In this document: positions 21,716 to 31,806 of the stretch, in pieces | How the letters are laid out: each line of letters starts with the position of its first letter | Numbering within the stretch: position 1 is the stretch's first letter | Source of the DNA: Trachythela sp. YZ-2020 | Taxonomy: Eukaryota > Cnidaria > Anthozoa > Malacalcyonacea > Clavulariidae | Direction of reading: 5' to 3' | Assembly (NCBI GenBank): GCA_016169945.1 | Contig: JADLSH010000358.1 | Span: 3,009,001 to 3,073,000, forward strand | Length of the DNA stretch: 64,000 bases | Program-made: the position numbers and the translations under genes | The notes under the pieces: model-generated | What the model saw: the letters and a program-made list of their open reading frames with translations, nothing else | Told to the model about the DNA's origin: nothing | The model's database searches: none

Positions 21716-24658
21716 GCTTGTAGAAGTTACTGTCAAGTAAACTGTTTTGGCAACACAGCATATTGTCCAGTGTGCATGCATGGTTAAAGATGTGCTACCT
21801 TCAAATATTTGCTGTCCTTTTTAGTGATGGGAATTTCACGATTGGCAAATTTCAAGTTGTAGTAAATGCACCTCAAAAACAATTTTTGTACTAATTCCAA
21901 TGGAAATTCATCACAGCATTTAAATGGCTATAGCGTCAGTGTTGAGATTGTTGGACATTTTGTATTGTTGTACTGAATTTTTGTGGATGAAAGTTTTTAA
22001 AGATATAAAACCAGTTTTCCTCTAGCGATAGTTTCGCGCAAGGACTTTGCTAATTTTTTGTGAGTTTTCAACTCGGTATTCTGGAACTAGTTGGACGAAG
22101 AAATAAAAAAGTCGTTTTGCGCAAAAAAATTGCTAATGGAAAATCAGCGTAGATATCAGCTAGTAAAAAGTATAGGTATGAAAAGAGTAAAATATTTATA
22201 AACACATTGATATTGATTCTCCAATAATTGAACGATTAAATCATTCGTTAGATTTATGTCATTACGCCTAGTTTCCCGTTGAGTACGACATTGGTTGTAC
22301 TCAATAGAGGTTTGGAAGTTTCTAATTGATTCTGATTTTATGGAAAATAGTCGACAAGTCAATGTAGCATTTTGAAACAGTTAAAAAATCAACTGCCATA
22401 TTTTAAGGCAAACAATAATATAGGTACTGTCTGTTGCACAAATATAAATGAACTTGAATATAGAATAACTTTCAAACATATAATTCACATAAGAGTCTGA
22501 AACAAGATTGAGATCTTACATTCCAGTTTCAACCATACCAAACAAAAATTAAATTAAAATGTTTTTTTTACATTTTTGGACTTGTACAACTTGTACACAG
22601 TAGAAAAAAACTAGATGTCAAAGTTTCATTTACTTGGTTTCCTTTGTAAAAAACACTTCAACTTGCATGCACCAAATTCAGATTTTGTTGCAAGTTGAAA
22701 CCAGTTTTATTGCCTGATATATTACTCTGCCAACAAGTCTAAATAACTAAGGTGATAGCAACAATAATATACTTGGTGCTAAATGTAACATAAACTTGAG
22801 TAACAAGTTCTCATCTTCAGATTCTCATATTCAGATTATTTTCCCCTTCATTGTAGAGTAAACTGTTAACACAATCTTAAAAACTAGAGTGTATATTAGA
22901 ATCTTCTCACAGATTTATAATTAAAACTGTCATCAAAATAAATCAGGTCTTTCATTGTCTGTTTTGTAAATTAGGTCCCTTGATTGATCCAAGCATTGAT
23001 CTTTAAAACTATTTTTCCAATATCAATGAACAGTCTTATTAAGGTCATAGGAGGCCTTGTGATACCAAATTCGTAAAGTCACAGCCAAAGGATTTTAATA
23101 GGTTCAAGTCAAGATATTATCCCCAAAATCTATTTTTGAAGACCAATATCTTTCATATCTCAGTATTCTTTTATATTAAACCATTGCAGGCCAAAATTAT
23201 ATGCCAAGTTAATATTTCATTGCTCTTGGTGAGTACTGAGTACCGTCAATTCGTCAAAGCTTGATCACAGATTCACAGAAAGTTCTATGAACTAGTTTAT
23301 TTCCTTCATTGCCCATGGCGTGTACGTCCTTAATCCTTTTATACACCGTGAAATATCACCAACTTATCACTCAAAACATATCGTACGGCGATGACTATTA
23401 AGCTCACAGAAGCTATATAACTTGTATGACAATGTATGACAATGGCCAAATTCCACGATTAAATTCGTTTCTCATCCTTATAGTGACAATTAAACCAAAG
23501 AACAGCCTTTTCTTTATAATATTTCAAAGTATCCTGAGTTTCGCTTGGATACATAAAAAGCTAGAGCACTTTTAGTGGCTCTATTTCTACTTCCGCCATA
23601 CTAACTCCTATAAAATTTCCTCTGGTTTGGTTGCTTTCAACATGGCGGCCACACCGGAAGTCGGCTGACATTCTGGCACACTTTTTACCGCGAAGTGGAG
23701 CTTCTGCCCATGTCTATTCTGTGGCCCTGTCAAGCATATATATTGAGCAAATTTGTGCAGACAGGTGTCTGAGTCCATATAACAAACTAGAATTCAAAAG
23801 AACTCTGTACGGTATATATCATAACAAAACGTATTAACAAACATATTTGATACTGTTAAAATACTGTTAAATATAAGAGCTGTAAAATTCGTGCACACAG
23901 CATATTATTATGGTCAACTACCAGAGGTTGGACAGCAGGCCGCAAAGCATCATGGGTAATGAGCGTATGTTTCCACGTGCAGCCTCATTTATGCGTTGAC
24001 TGCCGTGAAGTAAACATCTCTGGCCATAGCAAATTCTGCGAAAATAGACGCTATTGTTACAGAGACTCAATGCCATAATTATGGATGTGTTTAGTACGTT
24101 TTGTAATGGAGGTATAACAAGGCTCTTTGAGTCTCTCTGAGGATTTATTTGTGCAGAAATCTCAAAGGCTGCATGCGAGTGATCGTCTGTATTTGTAATG
24201 TACATTGTGCAACTAGTGAGGAGTGCAGTGCAGACAGTTAACTAAATATTTATTGACCAGATTGATTCTGCTGGCATCAAAGGATTCGACTTTTAATATG
24301 TATTTAGTTATTTATTTATCCCAATAGCACATTGTGACTACTGAAAACCCGCATATTGAGGTTGTCAAAAAACTTCTATATACTTTTTTGCAACATAAAT
24401 TACGGGTGAAATAAACTTTACAGTAATATACAGTTCCATTTTTATTGAAAATACATAGCACATGCATATTCTCTACATATATAAAGAAATATTAAAGAAA
24501 GCAAATATTCACCAAGAAGGCAAATTAACAATACAATGATAGAATTCAACCCAAAATACAAATCTGTAAATAAACAACAAATTTTACTTCTAAAATTTTC
24601 TTCTAAAACTCAGCACTTATTTTAAACAGTAAAAGTCCACTTCTTCAGAAAAAAACGA
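21716..24658. other. long non-coding stretch, no gene seen
   Basis: AT-rich with no supportable exon. Short frames at 22156-22362, 23631-23837 and 23918-24205 have no family resemblance. AACATGGCGGCCACACCGG at about 23639 and a CpG-containing patch nearby resemble promoter-type sequence, but nothing downstream looks like a gene. Confidence 0.4.
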
Positions 24659-24666
24659 GCAATCAC

Positions 24667-24977
24667 CAGGGACGTAGCCAGGGGGGGAGCCTTGGGAGCC
24701 GCGGCTCCCCCCCCATTTGGTAATATTTAGTGCTAATACTTACTGCAAAACCAGGAATTATGCCCCACATATAGCCACGACTACTTTTAATCCAAAGAAT
24801 GTAAGTTTTGGTGTGGACTAGGTTATTTTTTGGACCCAAAATTTTGGTTTATACGTAAAATTTTCAGGTTTTGGACGTTAAAACATACGTAACAGTTAAT
24901 AGTTTCCGGGAAAATTTTTTACCCCCCTTTAATCCCCGCAGGGCTCCCCCCCTTTGAAAGTTCTGGCTACGTCCCTG
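24667..24977. mobile_element. hAT-type MITE, 311 bp, perfect 8-bp TSD
   Basis: The ends are CAGGGACGTAGCCAG and the inverse CTGGCTACGTCCCTG. The 8-bp direct repeat GCAATCAC lies immediately outside on both sides (24659-24666 and 24978-24985). Subterminal GGGGGAGCC and GGCTCCCCCC extend the inverted similarity. No coding capacity. Confidence 0.95.
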
Positions 24978-24985
24978 GCAATCAC

Positions 24986-26403
24986 TGCGTCAATTGTGGA
25001 AATTCGAGGTGTTCAACTTCAAAGATTGTTGACAGAAATGGCATCGGATTAATACAATGTGACGACGTACAGCCTACAAAAAAGATCAAAATAACGTTTA
25101 CCTTACAAAATACTGCTCACATAGGTAGATCAATAGTTATTGAAATAGCATGGTGCATTCCAGAAAATATTCGATATTTGCGAGTCGAGCGGGCCATCAG
25201 ACAACAAAATCGCAGACTGAGCCAGACACTAGCCCAGATATAAAATCTCTAAACAACACGCAAATAGCTCCTATAAAGAAGTTTAACGCTCTTTCTATTA
25301 AAGAAGTTTCAAGATTCATTGGGAAAAACAAGCTTTGGTGGCTCAATATCGTCCTAAACTATTAGATGCCATTTTGGCAAACGTCGATCACCGGGATCAT
25401 TCCAGCAGATTTAAAGTTTATACATTTGTCTTCATCATTATACAAAAATTACGAAAATCGAACCATGGAAATTCTAGATACTTTGAAAATTGTAAACAGA
25501 CGCGGACTTTAGTCAAGACACGAATAACTTCAGTCATGAAAACAAACAAAAACACGTTTCATAATTTCTAAAATATCCATCAAAAACTGATCAAGCAAAT
25601 GCGTTTAAACATATAATTCATTGATATTACAAAAAGTTTGAAATATTTTAATAAAATGCAAATGATAGGAAGGGAAACTTCAAAAGTTGGAGATAGTTAT
25701 TTTTAGAAAGTGCAAAATCGTATTGAAAATTCAGCAGCGAATATCTCGAAAACGGTGAGTTGCGCGGATAGGAGGGGGCGGTTAAAACAAAAGATTAGGC
25801 TTTAACCTATCACATTATGCGAAAATTATCGAAATCGAACCATGGAAATTCAATATTTTCTATTTCAAAAGTTGATAGTTGAAACAGCCTCGTATTTCCA
25901 CGTGACGCATAAGTGCCTGCATTAAATATAAAAATATAGTACAAAACGACGTTTACCTTCCAAAATTCTTCGCTTGGGAGTAGATTAATATTCATTGAAC
26001 GGATGTGCGTCGAATTTAATTGCAAATTTGAATAACAAAGCGAAATATTTCCGTATTTATGAGACCAATGCAAATTTCACAGTCCACTTTTCACAGACAG
26101 AAAATAGCGTCTCCTCATTGGTCGAAAAATATCATGTGACAGCTGTCCACCCTCCTCTGCTACAACAAGTCAACAACTCATGCATGCAAATATAATAATT
26201 TATTATATAAACATAAGTGTTATATATAGTTTTATGCCACTGAGAAAAATTGTATTTAAACACACGTAAAAAATACGATATTTTTACGTGTGAAAATATC
26301 ATTTTTGCAAGCCAATCAATTGTGTACTATTTGCATATTTGTTTTGAGTTTCTATATTAATTGTCGTTTGTTTATAATTTGTTTATAAAATAAACAGAAT
26401 AGC
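24986..26403. other. non-coding; diverged direct duplication
   Basis: Two blocks resemble each other: 25080-25150 and 25420-25480 versus 25940-26010 and 25810-25860. Shared phrases are AACGTTTACCTT and ATCGAACCATGGAAATTC. They may be fragments of one repeated unit in altered order. No gene is supported; the frame at 25150-25365 has no recognisable domain. Confidence 0.4.
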
Positions 26404-26536
26404 ACATGGTTGCTTGGAAATATGGAATTTATTTCTCGTGTTGAAGAGAATATTGCTCACTCGTTCGCTACGCTCACTCGTGAGCAATATTCTCTTCAAC
26501 ACTCAAAATAAATTCCATATTTCCGCGCAACCATGT
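26404..26536. mobile_element. 133-bp foldback element
   Basis: Nearly complete palindrome: ACATGGTTGC and AAATATGGAATTTATTT on the left are matched by the inverse on the right. The two halves meet at GAGCAATATTCTCTTCAACA and its inverse, with a ~20-bp loop rich in CGCTACGCTCACTCG. Confidence 0.85.
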
Positions 26537-27266
26537 AATATTCTCTATATATGCACGTATGCCGCCACACAGCCAAAAATTTAGCAAAACGAAGACTTTT
26601 TCAAGCATTTTAACTTTTCAAGAACACGCTGTATAGAGTCAGCCATTTAAATTTCACCTTAAAGCCGGTAATTACCCCTAAATAGTCTTCAAAAGTAAAC
26701 ATTTTGGTGGCAAACTCACCGAGGTATGCATCGCAAATCGGCGCCATTCGCGGCAGAACCTGTCAGCTTGGATGTCGAATCCCACCAAATTTCCAGGAGT
26801 TTTTCAGACCCTTCAAAGAAATCCAAATCTCCCGACATTTCGGTAGTTCCTTATGCATGTGTGTTTTCCTCCTTTCTGGCCAGTTATTTGAAGCAAAATA
26901 CACAAAATCACTCTTAAAAACAACAAGACCATGCACGCGCTGTTTCGAAGCTTTGGTGTGGTTTCAAACATACTTCAAAAGGAGAATGTGGATTGTGGAC
27001 TCGAAGGCGGCCGGCCCTGTGGAATACCATCATTTTGATAATGCAGATATTGAGATGTTACGCTGTAATTTTACGTTTCACTTTGCCAAACACTGCAGGT
27101 TTTATTCAGGTACTCTGGTTTCCTTCTGTAGTAATTTGGTGTACGTTTTTCCCTGTGGCAACATTGATAAATATTAGATGAAGATCAATATATGAACATT
27201 TATCAAATTGTCATTCATTGTTATGTTGAAGTACAAGTTCTACTTTTGAGACATGGTATTGCCAAT
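26537..27266. other. non-coding left flank of the Polinton
   Basis: No supportable gene. The 157-codon frame at 26704-27177 shows no domain, and its alternative frames are equally open. Before the Polinton inserted, this sequence lay directly upstream of the MTHFS-like copy at 44204. Confidence 0.45.
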
Positions 27267-27272
27267 GACAGA

Positions 27273-27508
27273 AGTAGGTAACCCTATACATCTGGCGGCG
27301 GAAGTGAATTGACACTTGGAAGTAAGAATACCGGAAGTGATGTCACACTTGGAAGTAAGAATACTAATGAGATGACGCAACATAAAGCTTTGCGTAACAT
27401 AAAGCGTTGCGTAACATAAAGCGTTGCGTAACGTTTAAATACTAATAGCGTTGCGTAACATAAAGCGTTGCGTAACATAAAGCGTTGCGTAACATAAAGC
27501 GTTGCGTT
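27273..27508 (+). repeat. left terminal inverted repeat of the Polinton
   Basis: The outer ~105 bp match the right terminus almost exactly: one substitution in the CACACTTGG / CACGCTTGG stretch and one in the first repeat unit. It contains two copies of ACTTGGAAGTAAGAATAC. The inner half is a run of GCGTTGCGTAACATAAA units with one GTTTAAATACTAATA spacer, which differs in copy number from the right end. Confidence 0.9.
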
Positions 27509-27577
27509 TTAATTAGAACATTAATTAACTTCAGAACATTATTCTGTCTAGATTTACATCTATTTGTATTTTATGGT

Positions 27578-27585
27578 TATAAATA
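27578..27585 (+). promoter_or_regulatory. TATA box before the Bcl-2-like gene
   Basis: TATAAATA about 48 bp upstream of the ATG at 27633, the usual distance for a TATA-driven short leader. It lies just inside the terminal repeat. Confidence 0.5.
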
Positions 27586-27632
27586 AATACGTTGTTTACT
27601 TTCTGTATTCATTCTGTCTTTGACTGTGCAGT

Positions 27633-27995
27633 ATGGAAGTGATTTTGGACGAGCTTCAGAAAAACAACGTTGACATTGACATGAAAACGTTATCGCATCA
27701 TATAAATATTTGTCTTGAACATCACAAAACACTGTATGAACAAATGGCAACGCGTGTTTATTCCTGTGATCTAACTACGCTTTTTCACGAAACGAATGTT
27801 ATCAATTTTGGTCGTGCCATAGCTTACCTAACAATGGTTTATGTGATGAATGACTCTTGCTCCGAACACGTTACGCGTAGAGCTGTACGACTAGTTGCAT
27901 CAGTTTTAAAAACCATTGATTTCACAAAGTTCAAGATCGAAGAAAGTTTTTTCCGCAAAATGATTTCTTTCGCTAAACGCGTATTTTCGCTATAA
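27633..27995 (+). CDS. Bcl-2-like protein (Polinton accessory gene)
   Basis: 120 residues. The segment at residues 47-70 (LTTLF, then VINFGRAIAYLTMVY) has the layout of a BH1 motif (an LF turn, then NWGR-like NFGRAI and a hydrophobic helix). It is preceded by a helix with LEHHKTLYEQMATRV, as in Bcl-2 folds. The protein is shorter than cellular Bcl-2 members, comparable to small viral homologues, and a clear BH2 Trp motif is missing. Family members bind BH3 peptides at mitochondria and control apoptosis. Bcl-2-like genes have been described in adintoviruses. The role here is inferred from the motif only. Its stop codon overlaps the TATA box of the next gene. Confidence 0.65.
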   Translation: MEVILDELQKNNVDIDMKTLSHHINICLEHHKTLYEQMATRVYSCDLTTLFHETNVINFGRAIAYLTMVYVMNDSCSEHVTRRAVRLVASVLKTIDFTKFKIEESFFRKMISFAKRVFSL

Positions 27996-27997
27996 AG
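27991..27997 (+). promoter_or_regulatory. TATA box before the ATPase gene
   Basis: TATAAAG overlapping the stop codon of the Bcl-2-like gene (27993-27995), about 56 bp upstream of the ATPase ATG. An AATAAA at 28012-28017 lies between and could end the upstream transcript. Confidence 0.45.
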
Positions 27998-28046
27998 TAC
28001 AGGGCCTATGAAATAAAACTTATTATGTTGTTTGCTTGTGGACACG

Positions 28047-28676
28047 ATGGATGTGAGATTTAAAACACCTGCAAATTTTTATATTTGTGGACAAAGCCAG
28101 AGTGGGAAATCGTATTTGGTTCGTTCTATGCTACATCATATGAAAGAATTGTTTTATCCTGTTCCGACCAAAGTGATTTACTGTTATGGAGAATATCAAA
28201 AAGAATTTGATGAGTTATCGAGAACCCTACCAAACGTTGAATTGATGGAAGGTTTTCCGAGCGATTTATACGATATGACCGATGGGTGTGAAAACTCTCT
28301 AGTCATACTGGATGATTTGATGTCTCAATGCTCTAATGATCAACGCATGTCGGATCTATTTACTCGTGGTTCTCATCACCGTGGAATTTCAGTTTTATTC
28401 TTTACCCAAAACCTATTTCCACCTGGTAAATTGTCACGAACGATCAGTTTAAATTCCCACTATATGATGATATTCCGAAACCCGCGCGATTCGCTTGGTA
28501 TTGCAACCTTGGCACGTCAAATGTATCCAAGAGACACGAATTACCTATTAGAATCATTTAACGATGCTACAACAAGACCATATGGATATTTAATGATTGA
28601 TTGTCATCAGCTGACACCAGAAAACGTACGTCTTAGAACAAACATTCTTCCAGGGGAAGACAAGTTGTTTACATGA
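28047..28676 (+). CDS. FtsK/HerA-type genome-packaging ATPase
   Basis: 209 residues from the ATG at 28047 (MDVRFKTP). The Walker A motif GQSQSGKS is at residues 15-22 and Walker B (LVILDD) ends at Asp89-Asp90. A downstream FFTQNLFPPG holds the sensor Gln/Asn. This is the A32-like packaging ATPase family that pumps DNA into double-jelly-roll capsids. It is one of the few intact genes of this copy. It is followed by two broken virion genes on the same strand. Confidence 0.93.
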   Translation: MDVRFKTPANFYICGQSQSGKSYLVRSMLHHMKELFYPVPTKVIYCYGEYQKEFDELSRTLPNVELMEGFPSDLYDMTDGCENSLVILDDLMSQCSNDQRMSDLFTRGSHHRGISVLFFTQNLFPPGKLSRTISLNSHYMMIFRNPRDSLGIATLARQMYPRDTNYLLESFNDATTRPYGYLMIDCHQLTPENVRLRTNILPGEDKLFT

Positions 28677-28721
28677 AACGTACTTAAGTTGCGTGTGTCA
28701 CCTAAACCCATCATTTGCGAG

Positions 28722-29047
28722 ATGTCGAAGCACATGAAAGGAAGTCTTCCTATCTTCAAGTCATAGTGAAATGTAAACCTAAATTGCGAAAATTGCTTAT
28801 CGATAATGTTCCGCGGATGTCATTACGGCTATTTGCAGTGTTCACTGAATTTACTTAAAGGCGTTATCCCACTAACACCTCCTCAAAGCGACGTTTGGTG
28901 CGCTACAAGACACATCTCCGTGCCTTAGCCAATAAAAAGGTGTCAAGAAAACAAAAGAAGAAACACCTTAATCAGAAAGGTGGGAACCTACTAGCTGCCT
29001 TACTGCCGCCTGTGTTAAGCGTGCTCAGTAGCTTACTTATAAAATGA
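28722..29047 (+). pseudogene. conserved small Polinton protein with Gly-Gly and hydrophobic tail, broken
   Basis: Starts at ATG 28722 (MSKHMKGSLPIFK) and ends at TGA 29045-29047. Between are at least three frameshifts (near 28762, 28830 and 28905). Recognisable pieces are VKCKPKLRKLLIDN, LLKGVIPLTPPQ, a basic stretch, and the C-terminal QKGGNLLAALLPP with hydrophobic tail. A basic body, a Gly-Gly and a hydrophobic, probably membrane-active tail suggest a minor virion peptide that may be cut by the adenain-like protease. That role is inference. Its stop overlaps the next start (ATGA). Confidence 0.7.
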
Positions 29048-29793
29048 AGCATACCAAACGAATGGTATTGGTCCCTGAGGATGTGTTGCATAGATACGAA
29101 CAGAAACAAAGGCGAAACGTCACCGCTTATGGCCAACATGATGCATAAAGATACGGAAATGTCAAATATTCTCCAACGTACGGATATGGCTGATGCCGAA
29201 AAGCAAAACTATACTATGCGAACATGGAACGTTATCTAGATCTAAGACGTCAAAGGACAGTCAAATACCAACCGTTCGGATAGCACCTCACATTGAAAAC
29301 AAAGAAGGGATTTTGCCTGGAGAGAGCTCGTTTATCTGATGTGACCATTGTCGACCATATACCTAAAACAATGCGTCCAAGAGCTACGGCACTTTTAAAC
29401 CGTTTGAAAGCAAGACCGGACGTTATTTCTCGGGATGAATCTGGACAAGTCAACCTGGACGGTAGGAAAATTCCACAGTCAAACATATCAGATCTCATCA
29501 GCGATGCCATGAGAGGGAGAAAGAATTTTAATCCTACAGGTTCGAAGGAATTTTTCCGTGCTTTATCAAAGATGAATATGCCTACAGATCTTGTAAGGAA
29601 TGAGGAAAGATGGAGACAAGCCCAAATGGACAGTTCGTCTGGCGAGGAAGAGGTTCATTACAGCAGTCCGCAACGTGCAAGCCAGCGGGGTACAAGCTCA
29701 CAGCGTACAACCCCCTTAAAGTATTTGCAAACCTTTCTAAAGAAACGTGAAGAAAAACCGGAACAACCTCAAAAACGATGGCTTAGATATTAA
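29044..29793 (+). pseudogene. conserved Polinton PX-like protein, broken
   Basis: Begins at ATG 29044 (MKHTKRMVLVPEDVLHRYEQ) and ends at TAA 29791-29793. The frame shifts near 29125 and back near 29205, then meets an in-frame TAG at 29281-29283. The part from 29284 on is fully open. The conserved core has HIPKTMRPRATALLNRLKA, VISRDESGQVNLDG, GRKNFNPTGSKEFFRAL and a basic C-terminus ending KKRWLRY. I recognise it as a conserved Polinton virion-associated family of unknown function; the exact PX/PY-type name is uncertain. Confidence 0.75.
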
Positions 29794-29962
29794 ATAAACA
29801 ATATGTAATTGTTTTGAAGTTAATAAATGTTTACTTTTCCTGTCATTTTTGGCACGGTAACAAGACTCTTCTTGTCATTTTTGTTTTTTAAAGCGCTAAA
29901 GGCATTGTGGGACTAGAAATCAAAACACACATACATTGAATTTTTTAACATTTATTATAACA

Positions 29963-30475
29963 TTATTTTTCAAACAGTTTTTTACTAAACTGATTAAGGC
30001 CAACATAGGGCTGTTTTAACATAACTTTATAATGAGTTTTAACAAACTGAGACACTTTCGTGTCATTTAACATAGTATCGTTATTAAATAAATGTACGAT
30101 TTTATTCATGCTTTGTCCTCGTGCTCTATGGCTAAGGTAAAATATGCAATGCTGTCCACACACATCTGACCAAACACTTTGCAGTTTACGAGTGTTAAAT
30201 TCCCATTCATAAGACTCTAAAAAGTCTCCAAACGAATTCTTGTAGTAATCTGGTGGCTGTCCATAACTGTCGAAGAATTCTCCTTTCTCTTCTGATGGAA
30301 AGTAAAAGGCCACCCAATGCGTTCCTGGTTCTGTGCTAGGATCAGTGTTCGCGATAAATCCACACGGATATTTATCGATCGTTTGAGGTAATTTATCACT
30401 AGGAAACACGCCGCAAAACCTCTTGCTTGTTATAGGATCTTTTTCCAGTGCACGAGTTATCTGTAATGTATTCAT
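29963..30475 (-). CDS. adenain-like cysteine protease
   Basis: 170 residues, intact. It has the adenovirus protease/Ulp1 pattern: His53 in GTHWVAFYF, Asp69 in GEFFDSYG, and the CGQHC box (Cys106-Cys110), where Cys110 is the likely nucleophile by comparison with adenain. In Polintons it should mature capsid proteins. Its ATG (30475) directly follows the TAA of the major capsid frame (TAAATG), so it is the last gene of the tight late block 34136-29963. Confidence 0.93.
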   Translation of the reverse strand: MNTLQITRALEKDPITSKRFCGVFPSDKLPQTIDKYPCGFIANTDPSTEPGTHWVAFYFPSEEKGEFFDSYGQPPDYYKNSFGDFLESYEWEFNTRKLQSVWSDVCGQHCIFYLSHRARGQSMNKIVHLFNNDTMLNDTKVSQFVKTHYKVMLKQPYVGLNQFSKKLFEK

Positions 30476-31804
30476 TTAGCCAGAGTAATCGTAAACGACG
30501 TTTCTCTCAGCATCAATTTGAATCAGGTTTTCAAATTCCCCGTAACAGACGAGACTCACAGCTGCTGCCGGTGCGGCAGAGAACTTGATGTCAACTGCTA
30601 GATTTCCTCGTTGAACAGCATTAAAATGAGGTGAGGATCCACACATATCTGGGGTCAGATCGAAAGCCTAAACTGCATATCCTTTTGGAAACTCTTCTCG
30701 TGTTATATCGTTCCCTGTGTTGTAATACATTTTTCCCGTACCAGAAAACAATGTACTGAATGCTTCAACAAATCTGGGGTTTGCACCAAAGGAAAGCTGC
30801 ATCGGTTTAAACGGCATATCTTCTCCATTCACGGTTATTCCAATAGAGGACACGTTAAAATGTTGAAAGTTGTACGGATTCTTCTTGTATGCGCCATTAA
30901 ACGCTGCGCTATCGACCAATCCAAAGACAAACGATTTCGGTACAAGTCCATTAAAGATGTTATCTTTCCTCAGGGAGGGATTTCCTGCGGGAACAATAAA
31001 ACTCTTGCACTCCACGCGACGAACAGGATAGATAGCCGGTCCTTTTTTCAATGCAATTTCATGAGCCACGGAAATGCTTGGACTAACTTTCACCTTACGT
31101 ATCTTGAGATAGGCATCGATTAGCTTTACTCTGTAATCAACATCGTCCTCAGACGCCATCAGACAAAACTCTTTGCTACTTCGATTCAGAATAACTTTCA
31201 AGTCAACAAAACTTAGCAGGAGACGTTCGGTGAAAAATACGTCGCTGAATATAGGTCCGGTCATTTCAATAGTTCCACTTGTCTTGCTGAGTTCATATCT
31301 TGCTTTAAGACCAAGGTTGGCGTTGGCACCTGCCAGTGTAGGATCGGCAACGTCCATTTTCCCTCCCGTGTCTTTATAAAACATAGAGCTGGTAATTTGT
31401 GACTCTTTCGCTGACGGATTATAATTGAGGAGGGTTTCCAGATATGCACGGTACGCGTAAGTTCCAGTGGCTTGTGTCACTTGCTTTTCTTTCAAAAACA
31501 CGTCGACTTGTTTGAACAGACTGTGTAGGAAATTGTTCACAACTCCGACCTTTTCGTCTGCGTCAAGATTTGCACCGTCTGCTTTAGTCACTTTTGCTCT
31601 CACCACAAGAATCGTTTTTGATAAATCGACATAATCTTCAGTGCCTGGAGACAGGAACGTGATTGGACCACCGTCTGATACACTGGAAACAGGTTGATGA
31701 TCTATCCAATGTCCTTTTTCCAAACTGACTTGTGTTGGAGGTATAGAGAACAGATCGAGTTCTGTCTTTGTACATTCTTGCGATTTGGAATGTACGAGAT
31801 ACAT
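30476..31804 (-). pseudogene. double-jelly-roll major capsid protein, in-frame stop near C-terminus
   Basis: The open frame from ATG 31804 (MYLVHSKSQECTK) gives 378 residues and stops at TAG 30668-30670. The same frame then continues without interruption for 63 codons to TAA 30476-30478. The continuation is conserved-looking (DLTPDMCGSSPHFNA, VSLVCYGEFENLI) and abuts the protease start. The nonsense codon therefore cuts the last ~14% of a ~442-residue protein. Family-typical stretches are SLFKQVDVFLKEKQV and YAYRAYLETLLNYN. The capsid hexon equivalent would be truncated within the second jelly roll unless the stop is read through. Confidence 0.88.
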
Positions 31805-31806
31805 GT

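Noticed and set aside
26704..27177. 157-codon frame left of the Polinton
   Set aside because: No domain, two alternative frames equally open, and low similarity to any family I know.
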